Positions 24,508 to 38,477 of a DNA stretch of 64,000 nt are shown here, in pieces. Every line of letters starts with the position of its first letter. The stretch's first letter is position 1. The notes beneath the pieces are model-generated. The model was not told the DNA's origin. It did not search any database and saw only the letters and a program-made list of their open reading frames with translations. The stretch is from assembly GCA_027704905.1 (NCBI GenBank), contig CM051018.1:15365528-15429527 (forward strand), in the 5' to 3' direction. Source of the stretch: Muraenolepis orangiensis (Eukaryota; Chordata; Actinopteri; Gadiformes; Muraenolepididae). A program made the position numbers and the translations under genes.

Positions 24508-25394
24508 GTAAGTTGCCGTGTGCTCGGTGATACCCCCCGATGTGATGAATGGTTTTCTTTTTTGCAGGAGATGAAGTGAACCGTCGGACTCGGACCGGGT
24601 TGACTCCTGGTCGTTGCGGTGTTGCGTTGCCGTGTTCTCGATGTATGTGTCGTGATCCTGCCAAACACATATATTAACCAAGATCGCTGTGTTGTGAAGA
24701 CGCGTTGTGTATCCCCGCCGCTGGCTTCGACTCGTCAATGCAATAATACATGCCAGCAGCATAACCGTTCAAATACTCATGTGGTTGTTGTTTATTTCCG
24801 TTTTATTCACCTATCCCTGCTCGGCGTACTTGTAAGCGCGATACGCATGCCGCAAATCGATCTCGACTGTTTGTTGTCATTGGCTACGTTTTTTGTTTTA
24901 TTATGAATATCATGTATTGCAGTGATGTTTGGTGACACACTTACTAACGCTTACTATCACTTAGGTTCATATGTGGCCCACCGGTATGTTCAGTGTTATT
25001 TGTTGTTCAGCTGAATGACGCCTCATGCCGTCCACGGGGACGGTGAGACATTCCTTGGTTGGAGTCCATGCAACATAGGATCACTGAAAGGCATTTCGGA
25101 ACTTCAGGGTGTATTGCTGGCTCATAGCTCATCGTGGCTGAACAACCGAAGCCTTTCAGACCCAATAATGCATGCCTCCAAATAACAAAACCCCATGTCT
25201 TGACCTATGCATACGGACATATTTTATGAATGAGTTTGCCAAAACCATTGCCTGGATCTACAGTCTAACTACGGTAGTATTGGTTATTAGGGCACAGCGG
25301 CAATTATAACGGTGGCATGTGTAACCTCAAGTCAAAGCATGATGTGTCTCTTTCAGTGTTGTGTCAACAACAGTAAGGACAGCCTTATTCCCTT

Positions 25395-25426
25395 ACCCCC
25401 CCCCCCCCCACCCCCCCCCCCCCCCC
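25395..25426. repeat. Poly-C run
   Basis: About 31 C with one A. Confidence 0.9.
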
Positions 25427-25662
25427 TTACCCCTTGGTGGGTAGTGTGAACTGCTGGCCCCCTAAACGCAGCATCACAGCAGTTTCCCCTTCCTCTCTGT
25501 AGTAGTAAACCTATAAATAGCCCCTCTGTCATGCCTGCCAGCCCCAGCGTGTCTTCTGTCTTCTATTCCCCACTGCACTTCATCACACACAGAAACCACC
25601 AAGTACGGGCGCCTCAAAGTGGTCTTTTCTTTTGCTGAGAGCTGGCAAGAGGGTCATGTGCT

Positions 25663-25841
<179 letters not shown>

Positions 25842-26374
25842 CTACTTGGGGTGGAGTTTGATGATGTACGTACGTGAGAGTTGAATGAATTCTTTGTGGG
25901 TCCCTACTGTAGCTTTTTCTCATGATTAAGAGGGCCGAGTCATCGCCGTCACAAGACGTGTGTGTAATTACGGCGTTGGTAACACTTTCCCCACATAATT
26001 GTCGTTGACGAGTGGAAATGTAGGAATTATCGCATAGTCACTGTCTGCTTATGGTTTGCGTTAATTCATAGTAAACTAGAATGGCGCTAGTAAACTTTTT
26101 GACCGACTCAAACTCCTCCTTTAACTTCTAAGTTTCTATTCCCGCAGCATGTTCCATTCCCATAATTCCCCAAAAAGCTGTTAAAGAAAAGACAAAGATG
26201 GCCTCGGAGTGATTTGAGGGTGGCTGATCTATAGGCAGTGGTCAGCTGATGCAGTCTGTGCCATCGGAGTCCAGCTGTGGGGGGGAGGGGGAGTCCCTGG
26301 TCGGCCAGACAGCCTCAGGGATTTCCCCTGTGCCGAGGTCATTCTACCCCCTCTCTCCTGTTGTGACACTCAGT

Positions 26375-26513
<139 letters not shown>

Positions 26514-28424
26514 TAATGCTTTCACATCTGCTAATTTAGCGCTCCTCTCTAACACCTATTCCTCAAACGAGTCCTAACCTTACCGCTATTGTAGGACTGA
26601 AAGTGTCTCATCTTTTAATAAGCCTTATCCTCTTGATGCTGCTAATGTTGCAAACAATTTAGGTTCTCAATTCCCCGTATACGGCGCATATCCTGAACTA
26701 ACCCATGCAATGTAGACGGGCACATTTGAAGACTCATGCTCCTTGTGGGGCCTATGACGGTTTTAATGTGCTTCTAACGACCCCGGAACGCTTGTCACTG
26801 GGGTTTCTTTCAGTTTCCTCTCAAGTTGCTCGGGAACTAGGACGTCTAAAGCCGTCATCTTAAAATACATTTCATCCGTTTTTTGTTTGCCTTTATGACC
26901 GTTTTGTTGACATGGTTTTGTTTATTATTGGTTCAGGCTGGCTGGGCCTGATACTGGGAAATGTGCTTATTCAGGTTTTGGCCCCTTTTCCTTCTTGCTT
27001 GCTTGCTTGTTTGTTTGTTTGTTGGTTTGTTCTTAGGTGGTTATATTAATTAAGTTAAAACTGGCACTGTGTCTTAAGAGGAGCACACTGTCACTTGTAC
27101 TCTAGAGACGGGGGTCAGAGGGCAAGTCCTTTATGCCGCTGTAAAATGTTTACAGTGGGGCCTGGCAAACCCAGATTTACTCAGATACTGTAGTTGCGTA
27201 GACACGGTAGCAGCATGGGTGGTTTACACGTTCTCCCTGTATCACCGGGGCGTAATAGTTCTATAGATACATCTATCTATTCTATACCCAAACACACAAA
27301 TGTCAGTGCTATTGAGATAGGCCATGGTAGACATTCTACAGTCAAAGGTTTACTGGGATTAAACTATGTTGTTGACATTTAGGTTTAAAGTCTTAAAAGT
27401 ATAAATTGACCTTCGGTTCTGACTGTGTGTGAGCAGCCGCTTCCACTGCGATGTCGTCACATTTCTCGGTTTTTAGAATGACGCTGGTTCATACGTTCTC
27501 CTCGATGCAAAAGACTTAAAATGCTGTGGCTTTTCATTAAAGTAGAAATGTGTCATAATACTGTCCTCCTCACCACTGTTTGTGACGTTTTAGATTAGGC
27601 TCGCTTGTGTTACCTGACCGACCAGACACAGACATTAACTCTGATGTAACGACTCGAAGATAATGGGCCATTCAATGTTATTTGGGACTAATAACATTGG
27701 CATGGGCAATAGCCCATGTCTCCAGTCTGTAGATGGGTATGGTCCCTTCTCTGTCTGCCACCTCGGAGGTTTACTATCTTTCCACTTCTCCACAGCGCTA
27801 CCCTTTTTATCGGTGGCTATCTAGCCCAGGCCACCTCAGCTCGCTCTTCTGACCAGATTTCGATCAAATACCCAAGCGAGCCGACACATTAAACCCTGAG
27901 CCAAAGATAGATCAAAACACAGGCCCACCAACCCCAACCCCACCCCGCCCACGCTGTCCTGAAGCCCAGGCTCCCTGTGTGCAGGGCAGGCGCTGCTGTG
28001 AATACCCTGCAGCTCCCCAAGGGGTGGCCAAATAGGGAACGCACATGTGGCCCAGTTGAAAGACGCGTGTCCACGTGGTGACGTTGACAAGAAGGACGAG
28101 GGTCATCGGGTCCTCTTAAGCAGGCTGTGAAGCCAGAGTCCAGAGGTTTCAAGGTCTCTCATCCTTGTGGATGGGTACACTAGTCAGGGGGATCTCCTGT
28201 GTTAATAGACTCCTAACACCCAGGCTGAACTTAGGGCTTAGTAAATAATTAAATGGAACGGCCTGTGGCATGTGTGTTGGTGGTGTGTGATACGAGCGGT
28301 GTGTTACATGTTATGACTTGCGGCAGATTTTCTTGTGTGTGTGTGTTTGTGTGTGTTTGTGTGTGAGAGAGAGATCCTGGTCTTTCCTGATTGTGTGTGT
28401 GGTCGTGGAAAAAGGCTGGGTTGA

Positions 28425-28425
<1 letters not shown>

Positions 28426-28479
<54 letters not shown>

Positions 28480-28490
28480 AGAGAGAGATC
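28426..28490. repeat. (GA)n
   Basis: About 60 bp with GGGAGGGA near its end. Confidence 0.9.
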
Positions 28491-29069
28491 CCAGCAGGCT
28501 GTCGGTGAATACTGACGTCTCCTTTATGAACTTGTCCGTCATCGCCTACGAGTGTCAGGTTGAATTGGGTCTCATCAGTTCAGGCTTTTTTTTTTTTTTT
28601 GAGGGATAAGCTCAACGACGGACTATAACGTAAAACCTTCTGCTCTATGTAATGTTTTTCACTGCGGTCATTCACTTTTGTCTGCAGACCAAATTTAATT
28701 GGAGAGGAAAAGCAAACTCTATTTCTTGCTTCCTTGGCCAGAGTCTACGTCCAGCAAGTGGCTGCAGGAGTGGAAAAGTTTATGAAAGAAGGTTCAGATG
28801 ATGCTATTTTGGTGTTCGGTGTCCCCCCCCCCCCCACCCACCCATCCACCCACCCTGTCCTTTTAGAGAAGCCAAAGCAGGGAAAAAAGAGACTAGAAAT
28901 GGATGAATTAGGCATCAGTTCTCGGTGGTTCCCAATTCAACAGAACACAAGCTGCGCAACCTAGCTGTGTGGGTCCTTATATCCTGCGACAACAACAGAT
29001 CCCTCTAGGCCCATGCGTCGGCATTGAAACGTATGGAACTGAATGATAAATATTGATCATGCAGTAAAC

Positions 29070-29209
<140 letters not shown>

Positions 29210-29824
29210 CGCGCTGCAGTCTCGTCTCAGTCTCAGTCTCAGACAAGAGGTTGATCGATTCTCCCGGCCATGGAAGTACGAGTGAACGTACTATGCGGAC
29301 GCGTAGCATACATCAGTGCCAGCGAAAGCCATATGCGACTACTCACACTGGACATTCAACTAATGTAAAACTACTAGTCAAATCCGCGCGGGAGCTGCCA
29401 AGCAGAGCACACTCCCTTCAGTGGAGACGTTTCGTCTTCGTGATGGGTGATCCCTGCTATGGGATGTCACCCGCCCATCTCTGGTGGCGTCCCGCTGGTT
29501 GGTAAGCCGTCAGTCAGTCCCCTGATGGAATGCATTGACAGGTTGCAGTCTTAAAGCTCGATGCTGGATGTCAATCAAACGGGCCAAATTACACCAGATT
29601 TCTCTGAAGACTGAACGCTAGTATTGATTGGAAGCCATTCCCTTTTCTAGCTATACTTTACAAGTTGTCAATGTGCAGACCTTGGTGTGCATTGTGTTGG
29701 TCAAATATAAAGTCAAGATGAGGTATAAAGTCTTGATCCTGGTAATATGCTGAATCAAAAGTAAGTGTACCATAAGCTGAAGGCACCTATTGTGAAACAA
29801 CGAAAGTTGTATTCTTACACTAAA

Positions 29825-29870
29825 TCTACTGTGTCAGCACAGGTGGTTTCACCTGTGCTGACACAGTAGA
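29825..29870. repeat. Perfect 21-bp hairpin with 4-nt loop
   Basis: Arms 29825-29845 and 29850-29870 are exact reverse complements around GTTT. The inner ends form paired E-boxes, CAGGTG and CACCTG. Located in intron 1. Confidence 0.9.
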
Positions 29871-30697
29871 CCCAGAAGGCACTGGAACATATAACTGTAA
29901 AGTGGAACATCCAGCTCCTGACAATCAATATTTACTTTCATTTCAATATTTTTTGTATTTGTTTCAGACCTTCTGATGAGCAAAGAAACTGTCTGGTAGG
30001 AATTAGGATGTTGTTGGTTCTACTACTGTCAGGAATGAACCAGCCGCCAATCTACAAAGTTATTAAGTAATTAATAGGCTATAAATTCAAGTTAACAGAA
30101 GCTAATAACCATTTGCCTATCATTTTTTGTTTCAATCAACAATCGTCAAATCGAAAAGTATGCAGACCTTCTGCTAGGTGGGAAGGATAGAGTGGGGGTG
30201 ATATGTATTTTCAAGCAAATGCAAGTGCTAATTAGGCACAGAATACAAGGTATGTGTGTGTGTGTGTGTGTGATACGGCATGTGGTGCCTTCGGGTGGCA
30301 ATGTGGGCATCTCGGGGTGTGGGGGGGGGGGGGGTCCTTGTTATAATTAATCATGTGACTTTCATTTAAATACACTATTGATTCGTTCTCACAAAATCCA
30401 TTCTCTCATTAAAGGCTAAGGTAGGAAATTGAGGGGGAATTGCCCTAGCTGTACGAGTTCAATCTTTAATTTCACATAAATTGATTAAAAATAAACCTTT
30501 CTACTACTAGCTTCTCACCTTCAGGCACTTGGTAATGGAGAGAATAGGAACGACGACGTATAATTTAGACGTCGTATAATTTAGCATACAACTATGAAAA
30601 CATATGTGTGTGTGTGTGTGTATGTGTGTGTGGCGGCCCTTTGACCAAGCCATAATAACAGCAATGCAGCAACCACCTGTGTCTGCACACCCACACG

Positions 30698-30725
30698 TCC
30701 GTCCGTCCGTCCGTCCGTCCGTCCC
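30698..30725. repeat. (CGTC)n
   Basis: Seven tetranucleotide units. Confidence 0.9.
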
Positions 30726-31147
30726 CCCACTTCCTAGTGTAGGCTGCAGCGAGGGAGTTCCCGGGAGTGTGTCCCCGGGCCTCTCTTCAGACCTTCTACA
30801 TGCAGGCCTGTACCCTTGCCATTCTTCATTCATCCCCCATCAGGTCCGCACAGGCCTGACTGACGATGTGCGCAATCTTAGGGAATATGTAATGAGGCAC
30901 AAGAGGAAGGAGGTGGGGTAGTCATGTGTATTTGCACATAGGCTCAAGTGTGTGTGTCCGTCCCCAGGCCTCCCCTAGGTGTTAATTGCATGAGGCAAAA
31001 GATGATGTGTTGGCGTTCATGTATGTCTAGGCGGGGAGGGGTGATGTTTAGGATCTCTAGCTCTGTCCGGCTGCCACGTACAGTATCCCGCTCGTCTTCG
31101 TCTGTCTCAGATAATATACTGTACGGCGTTTGGCCTTTTTCTTCCCT

Positions 31148-31405
31148 GTGTAGCTCAGCAGGTAGAGCGGGTTGTCTGGTACCCGGAAGGTTGCTGGTTT
31201 CGATTTCCCCCCCCGGCTCCTTTTAGCCAGGTGTCGCGGTGTCCCTGAGCAAGACACCCCTAACCCCTAACTGCTCCCCTGACCAGCTGGCTGTCTCCTT
31301 GCGTGGCTGACACCGCCGTCGGCGTATGAACGGGTGAAATGAGTGAGGCAATAACTGTAAAGCGCTTCAGGTGAAAGCGCGGGATAAATGCAGTCCGTTC
31401 ACCAT
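31148..31405 (+). mobile_element. tRNA-derived SINE, family B
   Basis: Head with TAGCTCAGCAGGTAGAGCGG and a B-box-like GGTTTCGATTTCC. The body CTGGCTGTCTCCTTGCGTGG and the end AGCGCGGGATAAATGCAGTC match the copy at 36412-36650. In intron 1, sense orientation. Confidence 0.78.
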
Positions 31406-32347
31406 TGTCTTTTGGGCCATCGATTAGTTTCCGCCCCAATTGTCGCGTTACTGCGTCGAAGTTGACTTTAAACCCTGCGATGGGGAGTCTGAGAGGAGCT
31501 GATGTTATTTTTATAACAGCAAGACATTTCTGGATGGATGGTGCAGCAGCAGCAGCAGTGCGGGCCTGTTGCGTAACCAGCCCCTGTGCACCAGCCAGTA
31601 ACTCCTCTCCTCACCTACCACACTCACTGCACCTAGCCGCCGCTTGCCACTCCTTTCCCCACCATATGGAGTTTTCGCTTTCCATACGAGTCCATGCAAG
31701 CCCGACTGCTGGAATGTGAAGGCCTGCGTGTCCCAATAGGAACGGAGTGGAGTGGAGTGAAGGCTCCCGTATGTGCTGGTGGAGTCCCCCGGGGGGCGGG
31801 GGGTGGGGGTTGTTTGTGTTGTTTGTGTTTTGAGAGAGAGAGAGCGAGAGAGAGAGCGAGAGAGAGAGGGAGAGAGAGAGGGAGACTTCACACCATTCGT
31901 ATTCAGCACACAGTTTGTGTGTTTTCCTCGAGTTTGCATCATCTCTGTTCTAAGGCTCTGTGCTGACATTAGGTGCTCTTTCCAATTAGTTTGTTTTGTT
32001 AGCCTCCAAACAAACATGTCACTTTGCAAATGTGCGAACACCTTCATCCTTTAAGCTAGCCTCCTTGATAGTGTTTTATCCTTTTAAACTTCCCTCTCTT
32101 GGTGGTGTTTCATCCTTTTAGTCTGGCCTTTCTCGATGGTGTTTCGTGTAAGGGTGTTGATTCTGCTGGGTTGTGTTTCAGCAACAAACACAACCCAGTG
32201 GAGAGGAAAGCACCATTAACCCAGATACGTTCAGCGGACCATATGGTCTCGGCACACCACCTGGCGAGGGGTGACCACGTGTGTGGATGGGGAGGGACGC
32301 TTCCTCCCGGTTCCGCACAGCAGGGCCCCGGCTCTGTGCGAGGACGG

Positions 32348-32463
32348 CATGCCATGCAATGCAATGCCATGCCATGCAATGCAATGCCATGCCATGCAAT
32401 GCAATGCAATGCCATGCCATGCCATGCCATGCCATGCAATGCAATGCAATGCAATGCAATGCG
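32348..32463. repeat. (ATGCM)n pentanucleotide array
   Basis: About 23 units alternating ATGCC and ATGCA in blocks, followed by (TTTA)n at 32465-32486. Confidence 0.92.
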
Positions 32464-33278
32464 TTATTTATTTATTTATTTATTTCACAGGCATTCCATG
32501 CATGTTTTTCTTGCATGTTTTCACACTTCTTGTGCGTTTTCAAATGAGGCACTGAAGTCGCGGTTGCAATTAACTTTCCACGGCGGTTTTATTTCCTTGT
32601 TTTCAAGGTTTGTCTATTGTTGAATATCCGTTGTCTCCCTTTTATGTCGGAAAGCTGACATAGACGTCCGCGGCAGAGCCTATAGAAATCTGTCGCTCGC
32701 CTGTTGATAGGATCAACTTGAGTCCTCCAGCGCTGACGACTTGTTTTGCCCCCATGTCACTGCAAAGGCAAAAATTAAAAGAACGCATTTTATTTGGGTG
32801 ACCAAGGCCCAACATGTGCTGCCCACTCGTTCGCTTGGTGACAGATTCTTTCTTTTTATATTCTCCGTCAAAATTCCGTCACCCTCTTTGGCTGCGATAG
32901 ACGGGTGAGTGAGTTGTTGCAATTGGCGTCCGTCTCTCGTAACTCATTGCCACTTCTCAACGCGGCATGGCTTTGCTGCCAGCAAAACGTTGCAGCCGCT
33001 GGGGGATGACGTTGAGGTGCGGGAGACGAAGGTGAAGATGCGGGGAAGTGATGGAGGCGGTTCGGTTTAAAGGTGGCTTCATGGTGATTGGTTGTTCCGT
33101 CCGTTAGAAGAAGAGAGGGTCGAGGTGGCAACCCTCCCAGAAGGGCCCAACTGTTCAGAAGCTGCCCCTCGATGATCTCTCTCTCTGTCTCGGTCTGTGT
33201 CTCATAGTGAACAATGGTCTGTTATTTGTATCTCTTTCGCCACATCAAAAAACACCCGGCCAATTCCCAGCAGAATAG

Positions 33279-33279
<1 letters not shown>

Positions 33280-33350
<71 letters not shown>

Positions 33351-33357
33351 ACACACA

Positions 33358-33451
<94 letters not shown>
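33280..33451. repeat. (CA)n, about 172 bp
   Basis: Two CC steps (33349, 33364), otherwise pure. Confidence 0.96.
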
Positions 33452-33455
<4 letters not shown>

Positions 33456-33939
33456 TTCCCGGGTCATTGTGTGTAAACGAGCCAAGAGGATAAGCAACAC
33501 TGCATCTGGCCAAGTCATTAGGCAGGGGGTTTGCTAACGTGACTGTGATTGCGCTTCCCCTTTTCATGTCGTAACCATTAAGTTGTCCCCTGTGTAAATC
33601 CATCCATGATGATGTGTCAATGCAGCCGCCGTTACTGTTACCCCAGGACATATACAAAGTCGTCCTTCATAACACAACGTTTTCAGTATTCATGTATGCT
33701 CTAATGGGTGTGTGCACACACACTCTGTAGTGTATGTGTCCAAGTGCTGATGAAAGGTATTATGTAAAGTGTACATCTCCTCCCTCGGCAACGTTTGTGT
33801 TCTACCGTTCAACACCGCTCATTGGTTCCCTCGAAAGACAGCAGATGAACACAGATGAGTTTTAGCTGACATGTGCACACACGCAGGCTACACTGACTAA
33901 CTGGCTCTGTTGGATATCTTCATAGCTGCCTCTGTTTCA

Positions 33940-33955
33940 CGCACGCACGCGCACA

Positions 33956-34020
<65 letters not shown>
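33940..34020. repeat. (CA)n with CG steps
   Basis: ACGCACGCGCACACGCGC then CA. Confidence 0.94.
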
Positions 34021-34021
<1 letters not shown>

Positions 34022-34051
34022 GGGTAGTTCCTCTGGCATACGTGCATGTGT

Positions 34052-34200
<149 letters not shown>

Positions 34201-34906
34201 CCAACGAACCATGGAGACTGTGATTCATTCATGACGATCACAACGATCTGTTTAAAGTACTCTCTAATCTTTCTGCTGCAACCTCGTTACTAATCCTGAG
34301 CGGTGGCCAGCCCTCTCGTTGGGTTCGGAGCATTGCACTATTGCTAGGCTAATATGTTTTGCGAAGAATAGGCTGGTGAAAGATGGATCATTTGTCATCG
34401 GCTTGTTAGTTATGGATTTATAGACTTGATAGCCCCATTGATTGGTCATCTCAAGCCAGCCCGACCTTCTGCTACAGATCCCAGTTGGGCTTGAACGATA
34501 TGGTAAAATGCTATTATTATAACAATTATTAATTATTATCATCATTTTCATTTTTACTGAATATGGAGAAAATAATTGTAGGCCGTTTCTGCAGAACTAC
34601 AGTACAGTACTACATTTAAAAAGGTGTTATAAATGTTCACATTTGACCCGTATCAAAATATTACAGCTCCTGTGATTTTGAATTATTTCAGTTGGCCATA
34701 TTACGATTTGGATCATATTTAAATTCATTGTTCAGCCGTAGATCCCAGATAAGCCCAAAGTCTCCTCGAGGAGAGGAGAGGATACACCATTTTTGTTTTT
34801 ATTATAGACTTACGTTTGATAAAAATGGGACCAAGTCATTAACATAAGGCTAAAACATTTACGAAACTGCTTGTTCCGTGTCAATTAAAAATGTATATTT
34901 TTCACC

Positions 34907-34977
34907 TTTCTCTGATGAGTGGTGAGATTAAACAGTTGGGGCCACCAAGTGTTTAATCTCATCATTCATCAGAGAAA
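34907..34977 (+). repeat. 28-bp stem hairpin, miRNA-like size
   Basis: Arms 34907-34934 and 34950-34977 pair at all 28 positions in a + strand RNA if two G-U wobbles are allowed; the loop is 15 nt. On the minus strand the same two positions would be C-A mismatches. Located in intron 1. Confidence 0.85.
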
Positions 34978-36164
34978 TAAAACAAAACCAATTGTCCTGT
35001 AAACTGTGGTTACTCACTATGTTAACATTTTAGCTATGTAATCTCTATAATAAATTATTATAAAATAATGTTGTATTAAAGTTCAGCTCGTCACTGATTC
35101 CCATGGAACAAATGAATAGAAAACATTTATTCTAAATGACTATCCTTGTGTATAACTATATACTGTGTGTGTGTGTGTGTGTATAAGATTAGAATACATT
35201 GTCTCATGCTCTGCCTATATGGTTATGATATTTCTTATACACCATATTTACTTTGGGTAGCTTTTCTTTCTCCACCCTACATGGGCTTCTGTCCTTGAAA
35301 CGTAGAATGTGACTGTGGAAGAAGAATCTCTGAGACTGGTCTCGTACAAGGAGTCAATGGATTGCTTATCTGAATAGACGTCCGTGAGCAGTTGCTGCAA
35401 GGCCTGAGTGGGGTTTAATATGTTATTATAAAGCAGAGGAGGACTGATTTGAGTTTTCATTATATCAGTCCACTCTTTATCGTGTGATGACTCCTACAGT
35501 AATGGTTTTCTCTTTTCAGCGATTACTGTCATGACATGTAGAATTTCTCTGATTTATTCTGTTATTATAATGCGCGAGAGTCGACGTCTAGCGTACAGTC
35601 CTATACAATTATAACTCTTCATCAACAACATCATCAGAAAAATATAAATGTTCAATAATATAGAATTAATTATAAATTATTATTGAATATTTAATGCATT
35701 TCATTTCAGACGTAGCCCAAACAGTCCCCAGACTTGGGCTAAGTGGGGGGAAAAAAGCACCAGCATCACTATCCTCTCAAATGATCTCAGCTTGTTTGTG
35801 CAAAATATATCAAAAAGCAGAAGTTAGTTATAAGAAGTTAGAGTAAGTTATAAGAGTCATCTGGGGCTCATCTGTTGTTCTTCACATTGGAGCTCTGCTG
35901 AAGGCCAACACACAAAGCCACTGACTTCCTCCACTCATCACTTACTCATGATATTGTCGTTTTGCGCTTTGAAGCGTTATTCATTTTTTAAATTTTTTTT
36001 AACCAATTGAACAGTTCTTGAGATGAAATGGGACAAACTGACCACGCCAACCAACAACGTCAGCATCGCGACAGCGCTATTATTTTGAAAATTATTAGAA
36101 AAAATATGTTACATGGCCACTATTCTACACCTTCTTTGAGGATGGCATATGTTCTCCATTTATA

Positions 36165-36195
36165 TGTATAGCACTTTTAACCAAAGTGCTATACA
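36165..36195. repeat. 13-bp hairpin
   Basis: TGTATAGCACTTT and AAAGTGCTATACA flank a 5-nt loop. Probably the conserved stem of a decayed SINE/LINE tail. Confidence 0.7.
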
Positions 36196-36411
36196 ACCAC
36201 AAACTCTAAAACCCTGATACATTTTCACAGCATCTGGTGGCCTGCAAACACAAATAACCCAGCAATACAATACATGGGGCGGCCCTGCATGGCAGTGGGA
36301 GAACATAATAGCTGGGAGAGGAAGACCTTGTTAATGAAGTGACAATTTGATTGACCGGGCTCAGCGGATGATAAGTAGATATTACACTGAGTGATGGGAT
36401 GTGACAGTATA

Positions 36412-36652
36412 TGCGGCAGTATAGCTCAGGAGGTAGAGCGGTCGCCTCACAACCGAAAGGTCGCTGGTTCGATCCCCGGCTCCTCCTAGCAAAAACTGTC
36501 GGTGTCCTTGAGCAAGACACCCTAACCCTAACTGCTCCTGACGTGCTGGCTGTCTCTTTGCATGGCTGACTCCGCCGTCGGTGTATGACTGGGTGAATCT
36601 GAGGCATGACTTGGCTTTGGATAAAAGCGCTATATAAAAGCACCCATTACAT
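36412..36652 (+). mobile_element. tRNA-derived SINE, family B
   Basis: A-box TAGCTCAGGAG at 36422-36432 and B-box GGTTCGATCCC at 36466-36476, with the typical body and a GGATAAAAGCGCTATATAAA end. The tRNA-like part is a SINE head, not a functional tRNA gene, as it runs straight into the SINE body. Confidence 0.82.
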
Positions 36653-36821
36653 AGATTTTGACACCAAAAGGTTTTGGGTGTGACCATCAGAATTGTGATT
36701 AATCTGCGGAACTCATTCAATTTGGATTTGCGATGGCTGCATCATAAACAACATACAGTATAGTCCATCCATATCAAACAGACCTGACCCTTGACCTCCA
36801 TTGGTCCCGTCTAGTGAGTTG

Positions 36822-36857
36822 AGAGAGAGCGAGAGAGAGAGAGAGAGAGAGAGAGAG
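36822..36857. repeat. (GA)n
   Basis: 36 bp with one GC step. Confidence 0.88.
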
Positions 36858-36965
36858 GTGCAAGGCTTCATCTCCCTAGAACTCCGAGAGTTTATACAAA
36901 ACAGAGAAACGCCCTCCATGGAATTCCTCTCTCCCCCCCCCCCCCACCCCTTTCTAAACCAAGAG

Positions 36966-37001
36966 AGGGCGGGGGAGGGGGGGGGGGAGGGGAAGCATGG
37001 T
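36966..37001 (+). repeat. G-run cluster
   Basis: Runs of 3, 5, 10 and 4 G after a C run at 36933-36945; quadruplex-prone in the intron RNA. Confidence 0.75.
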
Positions 37002-37177
37002 TATTTCCCGAAGTAATTTTCCTTTCCTTGGCAATGCTAAATGGTTCCATAACCCTCAGCCTCGTGCGGACTCCCTCGGACCAACATCACCCTGTAGTGA
37101 TGTAGTGGTGGCGGGTGCCGCTACAGTGCTGCTGTCATAGCCGCGAGGGCTAGGGAAGTAGAGCAAGCGCCCAAAAG

Positions 37178-37363
<186 letters not shown>

Positions 37364-37977
37364 TAAAATAATAAATATATATAGTTTCCCCGTCATATTG
37401 ATCCGTCTGTCGTTGTTGCGTCTGTTCCCGGGAGTGTGGAGGGTCAAGGGTTAATGAGAAGCCAATTGGCCGACTGAAAGCTGATATTGTCTCTTGATAT
37501 TGATATGATGTTGTCACTGCCACACTGCTCAACACAACTTTGATATTTTTCTTTCAATAATTGTTTGTTTTCATCCCCCTGGCCCGAAAGCTGCCGGCTT
37601 CGATGCCGAAAGTCCACAGACTTGACAAACAAGGTGCCAAACCCCTGCCTGCTCCGTCTTAACTAGTATCTGAATCGAACGGCGGGAAAACGGCGGAATA
37701 GTCGCTCAAAACACAAAGTCGGAACGCAACACAAAACAAAACTTCTGCTCCTTTTGCAGCGCTATGCAGCTTTACTTGTGGGCCTATAGCGGTGCTAGAG
37801 CGGCAGTGTGGTCCTGCTGTTAACATGTATACGTCATTTGGGAGTGGGGGGGGGACTCCGAGCTCACACAGTCCCAGCGCCAGCGGGAGACTCTCCCAGG
37901 CGGTGTCCCCCCCTGTGTGGTGTGGAAACTCATTTCCATTACGAATGTGTATGAATGTGAGCATGCGTGCTTATCTG

Positions 37978-38085
<108 letters not shown>

Positions 38086-38138
38086 CATGGCACACAATGT
38101 GTGTGGAGGCATATTTGCGCTCCTCTATAGTTTGTCGC

Positions 38139-38290
<152 letters not shown>

Positions 38291-38402
38291 AGTGATGTTC
38301 AGAGTGGAAACTTGCTGTGTTTGCATGACGGTGAGGCTACGGTCCTAGCAAGCAGGCATGCGATAACTCACCCCTCAGTTAAGGCCACTGACCGGGTGAT
38401 GA

Positions 38403-38408
<6 letters not shown>

Positions 38409-38474
<66 letters not shown>
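38409..38474. repeat. (CA)n, 66 bp
   Basis: Pure tract. Third alternating CA/TG block within 500 bp. Confidence 0.95.

Positions 38475-38477
<3 letters not shown>

Noticed and set aside
36420..36490. tRNA gene
   Set aside because: A- and B-boxes are present but the sequence runs into a SINE body shared with 31148-31405, so it is a SINE head. The same holds at 31151, 54420 and 10150.
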